64,000 nt of DNA, from positions 6,146,501 to 6,210,500 of the forward strand of contig CM036618.1 of the NCBI GenBank assembly GCA_020746105.1. Reading direction: 5' to 3'. The notes beneath the pieces were generated by a model that did not search any database, was not told the DNA's origin, and saw nothing but the letters and a program-made list of their open reading frames with translations. The stretch's first letter is position 1. Each line of letters begins with the position of its first letter. This stretch comes from Trogon surrucura (lineage: Eukaryota > Chordata > Aves > Trogoniformes > Trogonidae). The position numbers and the translations under genes are program-made. Shown piece after piece: positions 1 through 12,545 of the stretch.

Positions 1-1743
1 CTCAAGGAATGAGGGCATCTTTCAGTCCCGTTCGGCTGCCTACAAAATTTTTTTATACACTGACCTGCAAACTTTGTCCATGTATTTTTTCTTAGCTCTC
101 CAGCATGATATTAAAATAAAAGTACGTCCCTGACAGTGAAACTGCCTACTGTGCCCTTCATTGCTTTGAGTTACCAGGATTTGTATCTGCTTTGGCAAAC
201 AAAAATTGTCCTTGCACAAGAAAAACAGCAGAAAAAAAAATTAAATCCAGGAATTATTTTGTCAATTCATTATAGCATTTTTATAGGTATTGATTCGGTT
301 CCAGGTAAAATACGACCTTGTAAGAAATTGTCACTACTATTAAACTACGCTCCTGGTGAAACTTTCTGTGAATCCACCTCTTTCAAGGGAGACTCTGGAG
401 ATAATTTTGTTTCCCTACGATCTAAAGGAAAGGGACCCAAAAAAATCATATAGTACTGAAGGTAAATGTTCCTTCTTTCACTTCCCTTTCTGGACAAATC
501 TGTCTCTCTTCAAAAATGTGTTTATCCCAGCGCTGAACTGGTGTGGACATGGAGCATGGCTTTGATCCTGTTGGAAGTGTCCATGACACTTTGAGGCGAT
601 TTGAAATGAGCAAATATACGGGGGTGAGGGGACACTTGGGATGCCATCCTGGCATGATTGCCGGGATGGGAATACCCCAGAGGTCTGGCAGCATTTCACG
701 TGGGAACGAGTATTCTGAGGCTACGCTGGGTTAGGTGAGGGGGAGACAGGCAGAAAACCTCCAGTTTTGGGCATCAGCACACCCGATGCCACCAGAGTGG
801 AGTTTATCAAGTCATTGCATTTTTAGCAGCTGCCTCAGGGTCTCCCAGTGCCTTTAACTTGCTGGGTGTTCAATAGTTTATGTCTTTGATTTATATTTTC
901 TTAAATAAAGCCGAAACACCGTTTTCCTCTTCGTTCTTTTGATGCCAAAGCCTCGGAGTCATGGGCAGCATGAAGCAGGAATACCACGCTGCCCAAACCT
1001 TCTTCCTCGGGATGGGTTTGGTTTTACAACTTGCTAAACCATGTCCCAGTGGGGAGGGGGGAGGTTCCGCGCTGAAGTCCTGCGTTTGTAGGGGGGTGTG
1101 TGTGTGTGCGGATGCACGTACGCTGGAAAGTGCCCGGGCTCGTAGAGCTCTCCGGGACTCTTCAGAGGGAAATACAGACCTGGAGACAAAAAAAAAAAAG
1201 AAAAGAAAAGAAGGTAGCATTCATGGCCAAGCACATAGTCGAGTAAACATGTTCTGTCAATGGAAGTTTGTCACTCACATTGTGCGACGGGAGTTGGTGT
1301 TTACCCACCGCCAGTCGGATGTCGATGTTGCCAGAGGCTGAACGATTCAGCGGCGATCGCTTATAAATAGTGCTGACCAGAAACAGTTTACATTAAAAAA
1401 AAAAAGGACTTGAATGGTTTTTTCTTTTTATTTGAAGGGAAGAGTGAAAGATTTACATGCTTTTACTGAAATTTCCTTTTTCTGCTCTCTAAACTCTTGT
1501 ATCCCTCTTCTTATTTTGTTAAGTCTGGGGTTTTCATTTTAACTATCTTATATTTTTAATCTTATTTTAACATTTTCTTATATTCTGTGTTTTATTTTAC
1601 CTTGTTTTCCCACTGCAAAAAGTAGAAAGGATGGGAGAAAATAGAAGAAAAAAAGAAATTAAGAAAAATCCTAGCATTTGGGCATATATTGAAATTTCAA
1701 ACTCCTGTTTTTTAGTTGATACAGGATTTAAACGAAAAATCTA
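1..1743. other. unique non-coding sequence
   Basis: No recognisable exon, repeat family or RNA gene. The short open frames here have no recognisable domains. It contains a CpG-enriched patch listed separately at 1050-1375 and several A- or T-rich runs, for example near 1385-1400 and 1640-1660. Confidence 0.5.
1050..1375. other. CpG-enriched patch ending in a TATA-like box
   Basis: This stretch has roughly 16 CpG dinucleotides, whereas the surrounding kilobases have very few. It includes a (GT)n run near 1097-1110, the 8-nt palindrome GCGATCGC at 1353-1360 and TATAAATA at 1362-1369. It is too short and GC-poor to call a standard CpG island. It could be a small regulatory element or promoter of an unseen transcript, or simply a patch that escaped CpG decay. 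No transcript or downstream exon can be seen. Confidence 0.2.
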
Positions 1744-1988
1744 GATTGGACATTAGGAAGAAATTTTTCATGGAAAGAGTGGTCAGACACTGGAACAGAC
1801 TGCCTAGGGAGGGGGTTGAGTCGCCATCCCTGGATGCGTTTAAGTGTCACTTAGATGTGATATTGAGGGATATGGTTTAGGGGTGAACTTGTAGTGTAGG
1901 GTTAATGGTTGTAGTGTAGGGTTAATGGTTGGACCTGATGATCCCAAGGGTCTTTTCCAGCCTGAACTATTCTATGATTCTATGATTC
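1744..1988 (+). mobile_element. CR1 LINE, 5'-truncated 3' end
   Basis: The end of a CR1 ORF2 can be read in degraded form ([23 protein letters not shown]). It is followed by the CR1 3' UTR, the conserved 'ttggacctgatgatcc...tcttttccag' segment and the terminal 'attctatgattctatgatt' tip. Only about 245 bp of a roughly 4-5 kb element remain, which is normal for CR1 because reverse transcription aborts early. Its 3' UTR differs from both other CR1 tail classes in the window, so it is a third subfamily. It also carries an exact 20-bp tandem duplication at 1891-1930. Confidence 0.93.
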
Positions 1989-4900
1989 TCATTTTAGCAG
2001 AGGCAAATTCTTGTTATTAAAATAAAATATTTTGAAAACATCTGATAATAACAATTTATTGGTGTTTAGGGCCCACTGGTAGGTACAAAAGCTCGTGCCT
2101 CTTTGCCCTGGGAAGGTCAGGGAGCTCAGGAAAGCTAAAACTTACCAGAAAAATGTAGGATAATCACTCCGTGTTGTGACCCTTCTCTGAGCACTTCCCT
2201 TCAAGTCCGCACTCTACCTGTTATCTCGGATACTATTAAGAGGAAGAAAGAGAGCAAACGTGCTTCGGCCAGTGACAGGGTGGTAGAGCAGCCATGCCTG
2301 GCGATACCGGATTGCATCCTCCTGCCAAACACAGTCAAATCTCTCTGTCATGTAATTCCAAGCTGGAATTAAATACTGCAAATTCCAGGTCAGGCACTCA
2401 CTTTTTTTGAAAGCTAAAGTGATCGTTTCCCTATGCCCAGTTTTGATTTTCTGCGCATAAAAGTAATGTGTGTTGTCCAAAACGCTGGTCCACACAAGCT
2501 GGGTACGTACCCACAGGTTTTGAAGGTTTCTTTTATAAATCTCACAGAGAACTGTGGCTTCAGGAACCAGACAAAAGTCTGTCCTAAGTCAATGGGAGCC
2601 TTGCTTTATGCAGGACTACAGTGCATGGAGGTTAGGTGATCGTTCTTTTTTGCTTTTTACAGAATGATAATCCGTAGCCTTTAGGGAAAAGGATGGGTTT
2701 TAGTTGTGAAATAACAGGCAGATAACCAGTTCCTGAGAAAGAAAATAAATTAAAAAAAAGATAAAAAACAACATGCGTGGGGGAGAGGAAATAAATACAA
2801 GGAAATCAAAGACCATATACTTAATTTTGAGAGTGAGCAGTGGAAGAACACTCACTCCAATTACGGCCCCTTCCCAGCATGTCCTCAGCTCATCGCCTCC
2901 TCCCTCCTAAAGCACAGGACGTTTCTTTCTAATTTGGCACAATGTACAAGAGCGAAAGGCAATATTATTTGCTTTTCCCCTCCTAAATGAACAGAGTTGA
3001 TTCCTGTTCCACAAGGTGGCAACATCGCTTCAGAGCTCGAAGTGTCCTACAAGGCGCAGAGACCGTCAGAAACTTCATAACTTTTCAGCTATTTCAAATA
3101 TACTCACTTGGATGGGTCAGAATGAAGCAGGAAGGGGGGGTAGGGGAAACCATTGTTTTCATTTTCACCGTTATGTTTTCTAAACATGTGATTTAAAATT
3201 ATATCTACCCCGTTTTGTCCATTTTACTGTGCGTACCACCTGTATGATCCCATTTGCGGCAGCTTTTTCCGTACAGCTCAGGACAGGGGATGGCTGGTTT
3301 AATAGCCGACAGGTTTTAGCTGAGTGGATGCTCCCGTCTAAAATCAGAGTGACCAAAATAAGAAACAGAACCAGAGCTGAGCCTTGATTTTCAGGATTCA
3401 TCAGAACCGAAATTATTATTTAACATTTTCCTTCAGAGCCTAACTTTGCTTCTAAGTAATTTTGTAGAAACCAAACTCTCTGCCTCACAGACTGTCCTTT
3501 CATAGTTTTCTTCTTGCTCTTCCTGACTTCTGTTTCTTTCCTTAAACAATTATGCAACGGTTCTGCTCTCTTAAACGACATTTCTGCTTTCCACTTATGG
3601 CTACGTGGCTATTTCTTCTGTGCAAGTTGAAAGGGAATGAAAGAACCCCACCTTCCTAAAAAACTTAACTCAGCCACTCTGCTTGCCTTGTACAGCAATA
3701 AGGACACAAAGGATATTAGAAATAAACCAGTTCAGAAAATAATAAGGATGTTGTGAGGTGCAAGGCTTTTTATTTCCCACTCCGCATGCAGGCTCTGTTA
3801 TTGTAAAAAGGGTGAATAATTTGGCATGTGCATCTAACATCCTGTCAGGCCTCCTAGATCAGAATGGAAATGCTTTGTGACCATGCTGGGCAACACCAGT
3901 AGGTACAGAACAGAGGAATCACGAGCAGGATCTTACCAGCATGAGAGACTTCACCAGGTTATATCTACTTGAGCTGTAGACCCAAGTAATGCTCTTGTAA
4001 CATTACTGCAGTGCACACTGCCTACTTCATCAGCATCCTTGTCTTCTACAAACTCTTTAATCTCATTGGCTATGTCTACATTAGAGCAGCTCAAGGGTTG
4101 TCCCAAGGCTGTGGATACTCCATTCCTGCAGGGCATCTTCACAGCCAGCTTTGGGATATCCGTAGAGTCAAGTGACTGTACTTCACAATCTTGGTGCAAG
4201 TTGCATTTCTCCCAACAGCCCTTGCACTGGTGATCAGGAAGACTAAAGAACAGTTTTTGCCCAAAATGCCACAATGCCCTCTGCTACAAAGGCAAATGGG
4301 ATCGATGCGCAAGCAAAACTCAGGTTGCCTTCAGGCTGCCCTTGAGGGCAACAAGATGTGTGATACTGCAACATACGGATGGTACAAACATCCAAATGTT
4401 TGTTTTTAAATGGGTTGTGAGGCCCAGAGATGTTTTAATAGTGGTCATTCAGTCCATTTGTGTCTAAATGACTTACTAGAGAGGGTGACTGGGCTCTTCT
4501 TTTCTACAGCCCTGACTTCTCCAAGGAAACCTTGGGCATTGCTCGTGGTTAACAGCAGAGATTCGAGATAGGGTGGTGAATACAAAGCTCCTCCCGTGTT
4601 AGCAGCCAAGCAAGCTTTAACTTTTCCTTTCTTCCCTCTCTCCTCCCCCCTTTTCTTTTTCCATTGTAACTCAGAGTGGATTTTTGCAAGATATCCCTGA
4701 AATTACTATTACTATGTTGCAATATTAGATCAATGCAGTGGTAACACACACCAGATTGTTATGGCATTCGCAGTTTGATGCCTTCCATACTGTCTTGTGG
4801 AATCTAACCTAATACCATGATTAAAATGCCTTTTCCATTTCTCTAAAGAGCACTGCCTGCTGCCATTACATAAACGTCTGCCTATCTAGGGTTTTATACT

Positions 4901-5399
4901 GGCACCCATCACTGGGGTATTTGAGAATCTAATGAAAAGGACCTCCGCTCATTAAAGGGAGATGAAGGTTCTTGCCAAAGCCTGGGATTAAATTAGAGTC
5001 CGTTAGGTTTCTCTTCTCACTGACATCGTTATGAATCAGGAAAAACTCTCCATTCAAGCGAGTTGCATTACAGCAGTGTAAAGCCCGTTTGAGCTCAGAA
5101 TCAAGCTCTTTCGTTTTAACACCAGCCTACCTCCTTTTTCTCTGGCAACTCTTTCCCACTCAGAAACTCAACTGCTGAAAATAGCAGCCCACACTGTAAT
5201 ATGTCTCTTTCTCATGGGCAAGCACTCAGCTTTCGCAAGTCACACTCAGGTGGGATGGGAGAAGGGATAAAAATACCAAGAGGTTGAAAAAACAGAAAAG
5301 GAGTTAGCTGAGATCCCACAGACTCATGTCATAATCTTTGAAAGTGGCAGAAAGTACCCTAGTTGCTGCTAAGAAGGAGAGTGGGTCTTCAGATATTGA
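1989..5399. other. unique non-coding sequence
   Basis: Nothing recognisable as a gene or as a well-preserved repeat. A 107-codon stop-free frame on the minus strand (3951-4274) has no domain that I recognise and is most likely chance. A phrase near 2580-2610 ('agtcaatgggagcc') resembles wording seen in very old amniote repeats but is too short to call. Confidence 0.45.
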
Positions 5400-5533
5400 G
5401 GTCAGGCTTGATGAGGCTCTGAGCAACCTGACCTAGTTAAAGGTGTCCCTGCTCAGTGCAGGGGGGTTGGACTAGATGACCTTTAAAGGTCTCTTCCAGC
5501 CCAACACACTCTATGATTCTATGATTCCATGAT
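5400..5533 (+). mobile_element. CR1 LINE 3' end fragment
   Basis: This is the 3' UTR only. It shows the tail class with 'tgagcaacctgacctagtt' and 'tgtccctgctc', then 'ttggactagatgacctttaaaggtctcttccag', then the ATTCTATGATT-type tip. It is severely 5'-truncated at about 134 bp with no coding part left. The tail class matches the minus-strand copies at 21421, 44082, 50028 and 51109. Confidence 0.93.
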
Positions 5534-8084
5534 TGTGTGACCTTTGAGTGACTGCAGTGGCTCATCTCTCGTTGAGAGCTGCAGCCTGGGTCCTGCCCTT
5601 CACATTCCTCTCAGGACTCAGAAAAGCAAGACAGAGACATCATCCACACCACCAGATTTCCCAAGCCTCCTCTCCAAGGGGCTGTACTCACATTCAGCTC
5701 CATCATGAAGGCAGATATGAGCAGCTAGCAGAGGAGCCTTGATTCACCAGTATCCCCAGGGCTGAGAAAAATCTGCAGTGACATTAAATGTCCAGTGGGA
5801 GCTGTGACTCAGCAGTCCAGGTGTGATATGGACATACTGAAAGGGCAGCTTGACACTACCTCTTTTAAGAAGTGAGGTGGTTCCCACCACGGTGAGAACC
5901 AAGAATGGGAGAAGGAAGCTGTTCATGACAGGCCAACGAGTCTTAAATCCCTTTCTCACAAATATGAAGCTACTGGCTTCAGTGGGATCCCACAGCACAG
6001 TTGGCATTTAACTGTGATGTCTATGTTGGAGGTATAACCCTAAAGTTTTCTCCATCAGTGAAGAAAAAGAAGTACTTCCAAAGGGTGATTTGGGTCTTAG
6101 GTGGGAAAAATGGTCTGTCCAGAAGGATTGGATGAATCTGGACCAAAGAGAATAAGCTGCTTGGGGAGCCAAACTGAATTTAATAGAGTTGTCCATTAAA
6201 ATATGTCTGTGTTTGTCTGTAGATGTTGAAAAAGCCTTTCCAAATGGTTATACTACTGTTACACACAACAGCACAACAGCAACCCTGTGTCCTTTTCATT
6301 TTAAGGCTGAAAAAACATCTGATTTTCAGGATTTCCTCTAAGATGTCTGCTGTGTGCTCTTCTGACATTATTAAACCTGATCAGATCTTTTCTTGACCAA
6401 GGGCAAATTTCTGGGAGAATTTTCAGTTTGAGGGGTGTCTGTAAATCTCCGAGTGTAACAAGATGGAGCAGGGCACTCCCCTGTTTCAGAAGTCTGTGAA
6501 CTCTGGAGCAGCACAGAATATGTTTAATCTGTTTTACAGCAAGCTGAAACACTGGGGCTTGTGTACCACTGTTACTTCTAGGCTGAGCAGTCCTCTGTTC
6601 TGTGCATGAGCATCCCTGGGATGTGGATGTTAGCACCAATCTCTTTTGTGGAGCCATGTGAAAAGCCATGAGATCCAGTATGAAAACCAGGGATGTGAAA
6701 AAAAAAAATCGATTATTGTAATTATTTATTACTATTAGCTATAGAGGGATATTAATACAACTGCATAAAATGAACTAATTTCATTAAATAACTCTGTAAA
6801 TTCCACACACAAACACTACTATGCCTCCCTCTTTTGTGATAAACAAAAAGGTTTTGTTAATCAGGAGACTTAACAAAATGCTCTCATAACAATAATAATA
6901 CAAATATCAACGTTAGTAATAATATCGATGATGATGATGATGATAATAACTGTTCATTTGCTTCTAAAATTAAGAAAACCCATAACAATCAATCAGCCAA
7001 ACTGTCAGTAAATTCTTCTCCCTGATAACTTGTGAGGAAATCTGCTGGATAAAGTCTTAGTGGAATTAAATCCTGGTGCTACCTGTAGTCACTACGGGAT
7101 GTCAACATCTTGTCCTTACTAATTAAGCACACAGAAGATTGAAGCTATTCTTAGCATCACCTACAAGCTGCATGAAAGCATCTGGACACACCAGAAAGTC
7201 AAGGGCAGTGCAAGCCTGCTGTGTCACAAATTCATTGGGCAGTGGAGGAAACTGAGGCAGAGATGAGTTATGCCGTGTAACCACACTGCAAATCCACAGC
7301 GCTGCAAATCCACAGTTCTCCAGTACAGCCCTGACAACAGAAGCATCACTCCTCATGCACAGCAGCATTTCCAAGTAAAAGAGAGAGATCAAAAGCAAAA
7401 GACAGCCTTTCAGATATTCCATTTCATCTGTAAAGGCAGGCGTAGGAAGACTGAAATGATTAGGTTGGGTTTTTTTTACGTCTTGCCCATTTGATTAACA
7501 TATGTTTGTCTGTGTTTCAGTATTTTACCACATATTTACGTGAAATCCTTCTGCCTGTTTTTTTCTTGGCCTCTCACATGCTTTCACTCGTGCTAGACAA
7601 GTCCAAGAAACCTGCCCACAATGTGCCATCCTCGTCCACAAAACCCTGAACCGTTTCCTACACATCATCAGGCAGCATCCTAGTACATCTTGCTTGTCTC
7701 CAAGAGGAGCAGATGCTCCTACTTTAAACAACCTCCAGATAATCCCCAATCTACTCAATGAGTTCAGGAGTGTTAGAAAGCATATACCGCTCAGATCAAA
7801 AGTGAACCCAATTACAACCATGCCACTGCCTTTCTTCCCCTTTGGGAAGGTGGAGTGAGTCACAGCAGATGACGTTTGGTTCTTCTGGCTAGCTCTCAGC
7901 GTTGCGGTTTCCAGTGATAAATTCAGCCTCTGGGCAATTTACTGAGGAATTACATAGTGTGGTATAGGCGTCCTTCCCCCAGTGTTCAAGCCCCAGGATC
8001 TGATGAGGTTCAGTGCAGAGCATTCAGATTTGGTTTCTTTTTAATAACACTTACTGAACGTGAACGGCTTTAATAATCCTCAGC
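5534..8084. other. unique non-coding sequence
   Basis: No gene is recognised. It includes a short (GAT)n run at 6927-6945 inside an AT-rich block. Around 7225-7300 there is a phrase ('ggaaactgaggcagagatgag') like the minus-strand middle of a MIR element, too degraded to call firmly. The 122-codon minus-strand frame at 6301-6669 has no recognisable features. Confidence 0.45.
6927..6945 (+). repeat. (GAT)n microsatellite
   Basis: Six perfect GAT units followed by AAT-type units, within an AT-rich region that also contains (AAT)n stretches just upstream (6890-6925). Confidence 0.9.
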
Positions 8085-8262
8085 AGTCATTAAAAGCTTT
8101 TCATCTTCAAAGTGCTCTACATATGCTAATTAATGCTCACAACCATCCTGCGATGGTATTATTATCCCCATGTGGCAGCAAGGGAAATGGAAGCAATGAG
8201 GTTAAGTAATTTGCCTGAGGTCAGAGGGAGCTGATGACGAAGCCACAAGCAGGATGCCTCAT
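8085..8262 (-). mobile_element. MIR/L2/L3-type ancient repeat relic
   Basis: Read on the plus strand it runs 'tttcatcttcaaagtgctctaca', 'attattatccccatgtggcag', 'gaggttaagtaatttgcctgaggtca'. This is the order found in the reverse complement of MIR/CORE-type SINEs and the related L2/L3 LINE tails (cell-size phrase, 'TTATTATCCCCATTTTACAG', 'GGTTAAGTAACTTGCCCAAGGTCA'). It is heavily diverged, as expected for an element older than birds. Whether it is the SINE or the LINE tail that shares the sequence cannot be decided by eye. Confidence 0.75.
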
Positions 8263-10021
8263 CCTCTGCTCCACCACACATCTTCCTCCTACCACAATGT
8301 CATCTGGTGCCCAAAGCCCTAGCTTTCCTTTGTCTTATGTGAACATGGGACAGGTATCAAGAAAAGGAGTGAAAAATGACATTTTGCCTTGCATTTCCAT
8401 GGGCTCTGGCTATGCCACTGAGCCTACACACGTGCCAGCTTACATGCCACTTTACTGATGCACAACTTGACTACAGGAGTTCCAATAAGTAAACAGGGCC
8501 AGAGCCCATTGCCCACCACCGAGACCAACTGGGACAGTGTGGCCATACCTTTCCTCCAAGTCTCAGTTTCCTACAGCTCCCAAACACAATGAACATGTCC
8601 AAAATATTTAGGAAGACCATCCCCGGCCTGGGCTAACTCCCTGACCACAGCTGGAAATTGCTGGTGGTAATTTTGGGTGAGGCCAAAAAGACAATTACAA
8701 CAATTTAATGGCACAAACAGCCAAGGTGCAATACTCAGGTCAAGACTTGGTATCACTTGATTTTCTAGTCCAGATTTAGGCCTTGTGACTAAACTACAGC
8801 AATGCAGACACCTTGTCTTTAAGAGTTTTCAAAGGCAAATATTATTGTCTCTCAACTGCCACCGTATAGAAGAAAACAAGATCGAGAATTATGATTTACT
8901 CAGGATCATGCACTATGCTAGTGCCGCAAACATTAGCATCACTTTAGACCTCTTGCTCAAAATTCAATGCCTTGTTGTTTGGTCAGCTTTGCCCTTCCAA
9001 AACATAGACAGCTGGTCATTAACCTAAGCACACTAGCTTTTTTCACAACCAGCCTCTTTACAGTGGGTTCAGCTTCCGAGGATTCACTTTTAGCCCACAT
9101 GATTAGGAGCTGATGAACTTCTCCTATTCTCTACCCATTCAAATAAACACTGAACTGTGTTTTATTTGAAAAATAAACAAAGGCAGGCTGGACTCAAACC
9201 GTGGTAGAAAGGGCCTTAATTCTGTTCTTGGCTGATCTGCCACTCATAGAAGGTTGTACTATGCTTATAGGGAGAAATTACTTATTACTATCAGAATAAT
9301 AAACTCCTTCCTTTTATGCTTCAAATAAAACTGCAATCTGGTCTGTGCAGAACACATTTCCCACTCCTCCTCCTCATTCTCTTCTTCCTCTACCATGGGC
9401 TTCAAACACAGAATCCAGATGCAAGCTATTTTTCCCCCAGCCGAAGGATCTGACTTTTTCTGGCAAGCTGTGCAAGCTGTTGTGTGGGTGGTTTAAAACT
9501 TCCCTCTGGGCCTGTCATGTGGTTAGGGCTGTCTGGGTTGCTCTGAACTTCTGGACACCATTTTCCTTTGACTCACCTTTTATTCCAGCAGAAGCTGGGA
9601 CCGAGTGTGCCTAGCGAACAGCAATACACAGAATTCACTTTGGAGCTGGGGCTTTGACGCTGTTTTGAGCTCAAATCCTTTGGCTGGGCTCGCTAGACAA
9701 TGCTGTCAGAAGGCAATCCCTGCAAGTAGCTGTCTCCCTGACTTTGCTTTGAGCAGCTTCCTACTCATTTTCTGAGCAGCTATTCCATGAAACTTCATGC
9801 TCTGTCATGTGTTACTAGTTAAGGCAGCAGGAAAGTTTATTCTGAGTCTATCAGGAAAGTCTAATCCCAGCCATCAGAGTTGCTGCACTGCCTTTCCTCT
9901 GCTGCCAGACTGCCTCTCCTTAGATGATGTGCAAGTAGTGTTTTGCTTCTGCATCTTGAAACATAAGGAGACATGGCCACAGTGTCTCCAGAGCGCTGTG
10001 AGTCAGAAAACCGCGCCAGAA
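8263..10021. other. unique non-coding sequence
   Basis: No gene or repeat recognised between the MIR-type relic and the microsatellite. Confidence 0.45.
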
Positions 10022-10695
<674 letters not shown>

Positions 10696-12224
10696 GTTTT
10701 GTAATTTGAATGAGAATAGTACTTTGCATCTTCCTGGTTAAGACAAGATGTAACTCTGGTAAAGCAGCCACATCTGCCTGAATCTGCAAGCAGCGTGCTC
10801 CAAGTTGAGCAAACCACCCCGATCATCTCACATGGACTCCATTTAACATCCACAAACCATAACACTGGGTAGGTCCCCAGCAATATCATTTCATCAAAGA
10901 CCTCTGAGTGTGTACGGCTTCCTTAGCTGCTGCCTTCCCTGTCACAAAACAATCCTTCCCTCTACAAAATAATCTCTCTACACTCAGGGTCATCTCCTTT
11001 TTAAACCTGCTTCTAAAAGTGGGTGAGAATATTTCTGTGTGAGTCACCTTTGCCATTTCCCAAAGAAAAACCACTGGATAACCCAGGAGTGCAACAATGG
11101 GATGAATGTCACTACCCAGAGACGGTACCTTGCACCCTGCACCAGGGATGGGAGGTGTGATCCAGCTTAGAGTTGCAAGGGCTCATACATTTTTTATATG
11201 TATTGGATCACTGACTCAGCAGTGAAAGTATTGCAGGCAAGTGAAAATAGGCACAGATTGTATTTCATGAAATACCTCTTCCTGACTACGTCCTGCCTCT
11301 AAACCCTCACAAACCTCTTTGGAAGTATGCATACGCTATTTTGAGAGCACTTCAAGCCCTCACTTGTTTTTGGTCCAAAACGACCAGAGTTGGTCCTTGC
11401 AGTGCTTTCTATAGGGAAAAGACTTTGTTTAAAACCTTGGAACCAGAACCACAAGTGTTATGTACTATCCAGGGAGAAACATCTACCTGAGCCTGCAAGC
11501 AGCATGTTTGGATAGGGTGTCCAATCCACACATTTGCAGTTCATTAAGTACACTCTTGCCTGGCAGCCTCACAAAAGAGCTAAGAGAGTCACTGTAAATA
11601 TGACAATAGTAAAATGTTTAATTCCTTTAAATGGATTAGTCCCTCCATACGGAGACAGCTAATTTTCTGAGAGAGGCTGACAACGTGCACTACAGAAATG
11701 AAAGAATCGAATTTACCAGCTCACATGTTCATTATATCATAAAGAAACATTGTAAATACTGGCAAACAGGCCATGACAAGTTAGTCCTGCAACATGCAAG
11801 AGCAGGAAAAGTTATTATGCTTTAGAGTATCTCAGAAATCGTGGAGGTCAATTCAGGACATGAAATACAGAAATGAGGAGCTTTGAATCAAGTCATGTTC
11901 AAGTGATGTAGATAACTAACCTCAAATCTTTGCCCAGGGCTACTTAACTGGTGCCAAAACCATTTTTTTCCAGAGCTACGAAAACGTTTTGATTAACTTC
12001 CCCTGATCTTCAGAAAATACACTGATGTCTACTCTGCCTATCCTTGAACTTTGGGCTTTCAGGAAGATGGTTCTTCCCAGGGTATTTTTATGCAGTTCAG
12101 AAGTAAGGTGGGCATCCAAGGGGATTTTTATTTCACTAAAGAGACTCACAGGGTTTGGAGAATATTCAAGCACGCACCTTATATTAAGATTCAACTGCTT
12201 GGTGTCCAGTGCTTGTCTCCACTG
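10696..12224. other. unique non-coding sequence
   Basis: Nothing recognised as gene, RNA or repeat. Confidence 0.45.
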
Positions 12225-12545
12225 ATTGCACCACTTGGGTGTAAAAGCCCAGGCCAAAGTTTTCAGAAGTAGGTTGCTCAGCAGGGAGCCTGGGTTTGGC
12301 TAAGCACACAGCCATTCCCTTCACATCAGCATGACCTGATAGATTGTGAGCGCTTATTTCAGTGCCTTGTTTTGGATTTAGAGGCTTAACTGGAGGCATT
12401 CAGGTTTGAAATCTGGCCTCAGCTCCCTCAGTACTTCCATTTCATCACCTATAAAATGGAGGATACCGTTTCCCTGCAGGTGGTTTATAAGGCTTAACTC
12501 ATTCATGCGTGCAAAGTGTTGAGATACTTGAACGAGCAGCACCGT
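12225..12545 (+). mobile_element. MIR/L3-type ancient repeat relic
   Basis: The 3' half reads 'cctcagctccctcagtactt', 'atcacctataaaatggagga', 'ggcttaactcattcatgcgtgcaaagtgttgaga'. This matches the order of a plus-strand MIR/L2-type tail ('cctcagtttcc', 'atctgtaaaatgggga', 'ttaaatgagttaatacatgtaaagcgctt'). The 5' half has 'ccaaagttttcagaagtag', a phrase typical of old L3/CR1-L3 repeats common in reptiles, so this may be an L3-type LINE tail rather than a SINE. The upstream limit is uncertain. Confidence 0.6.
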
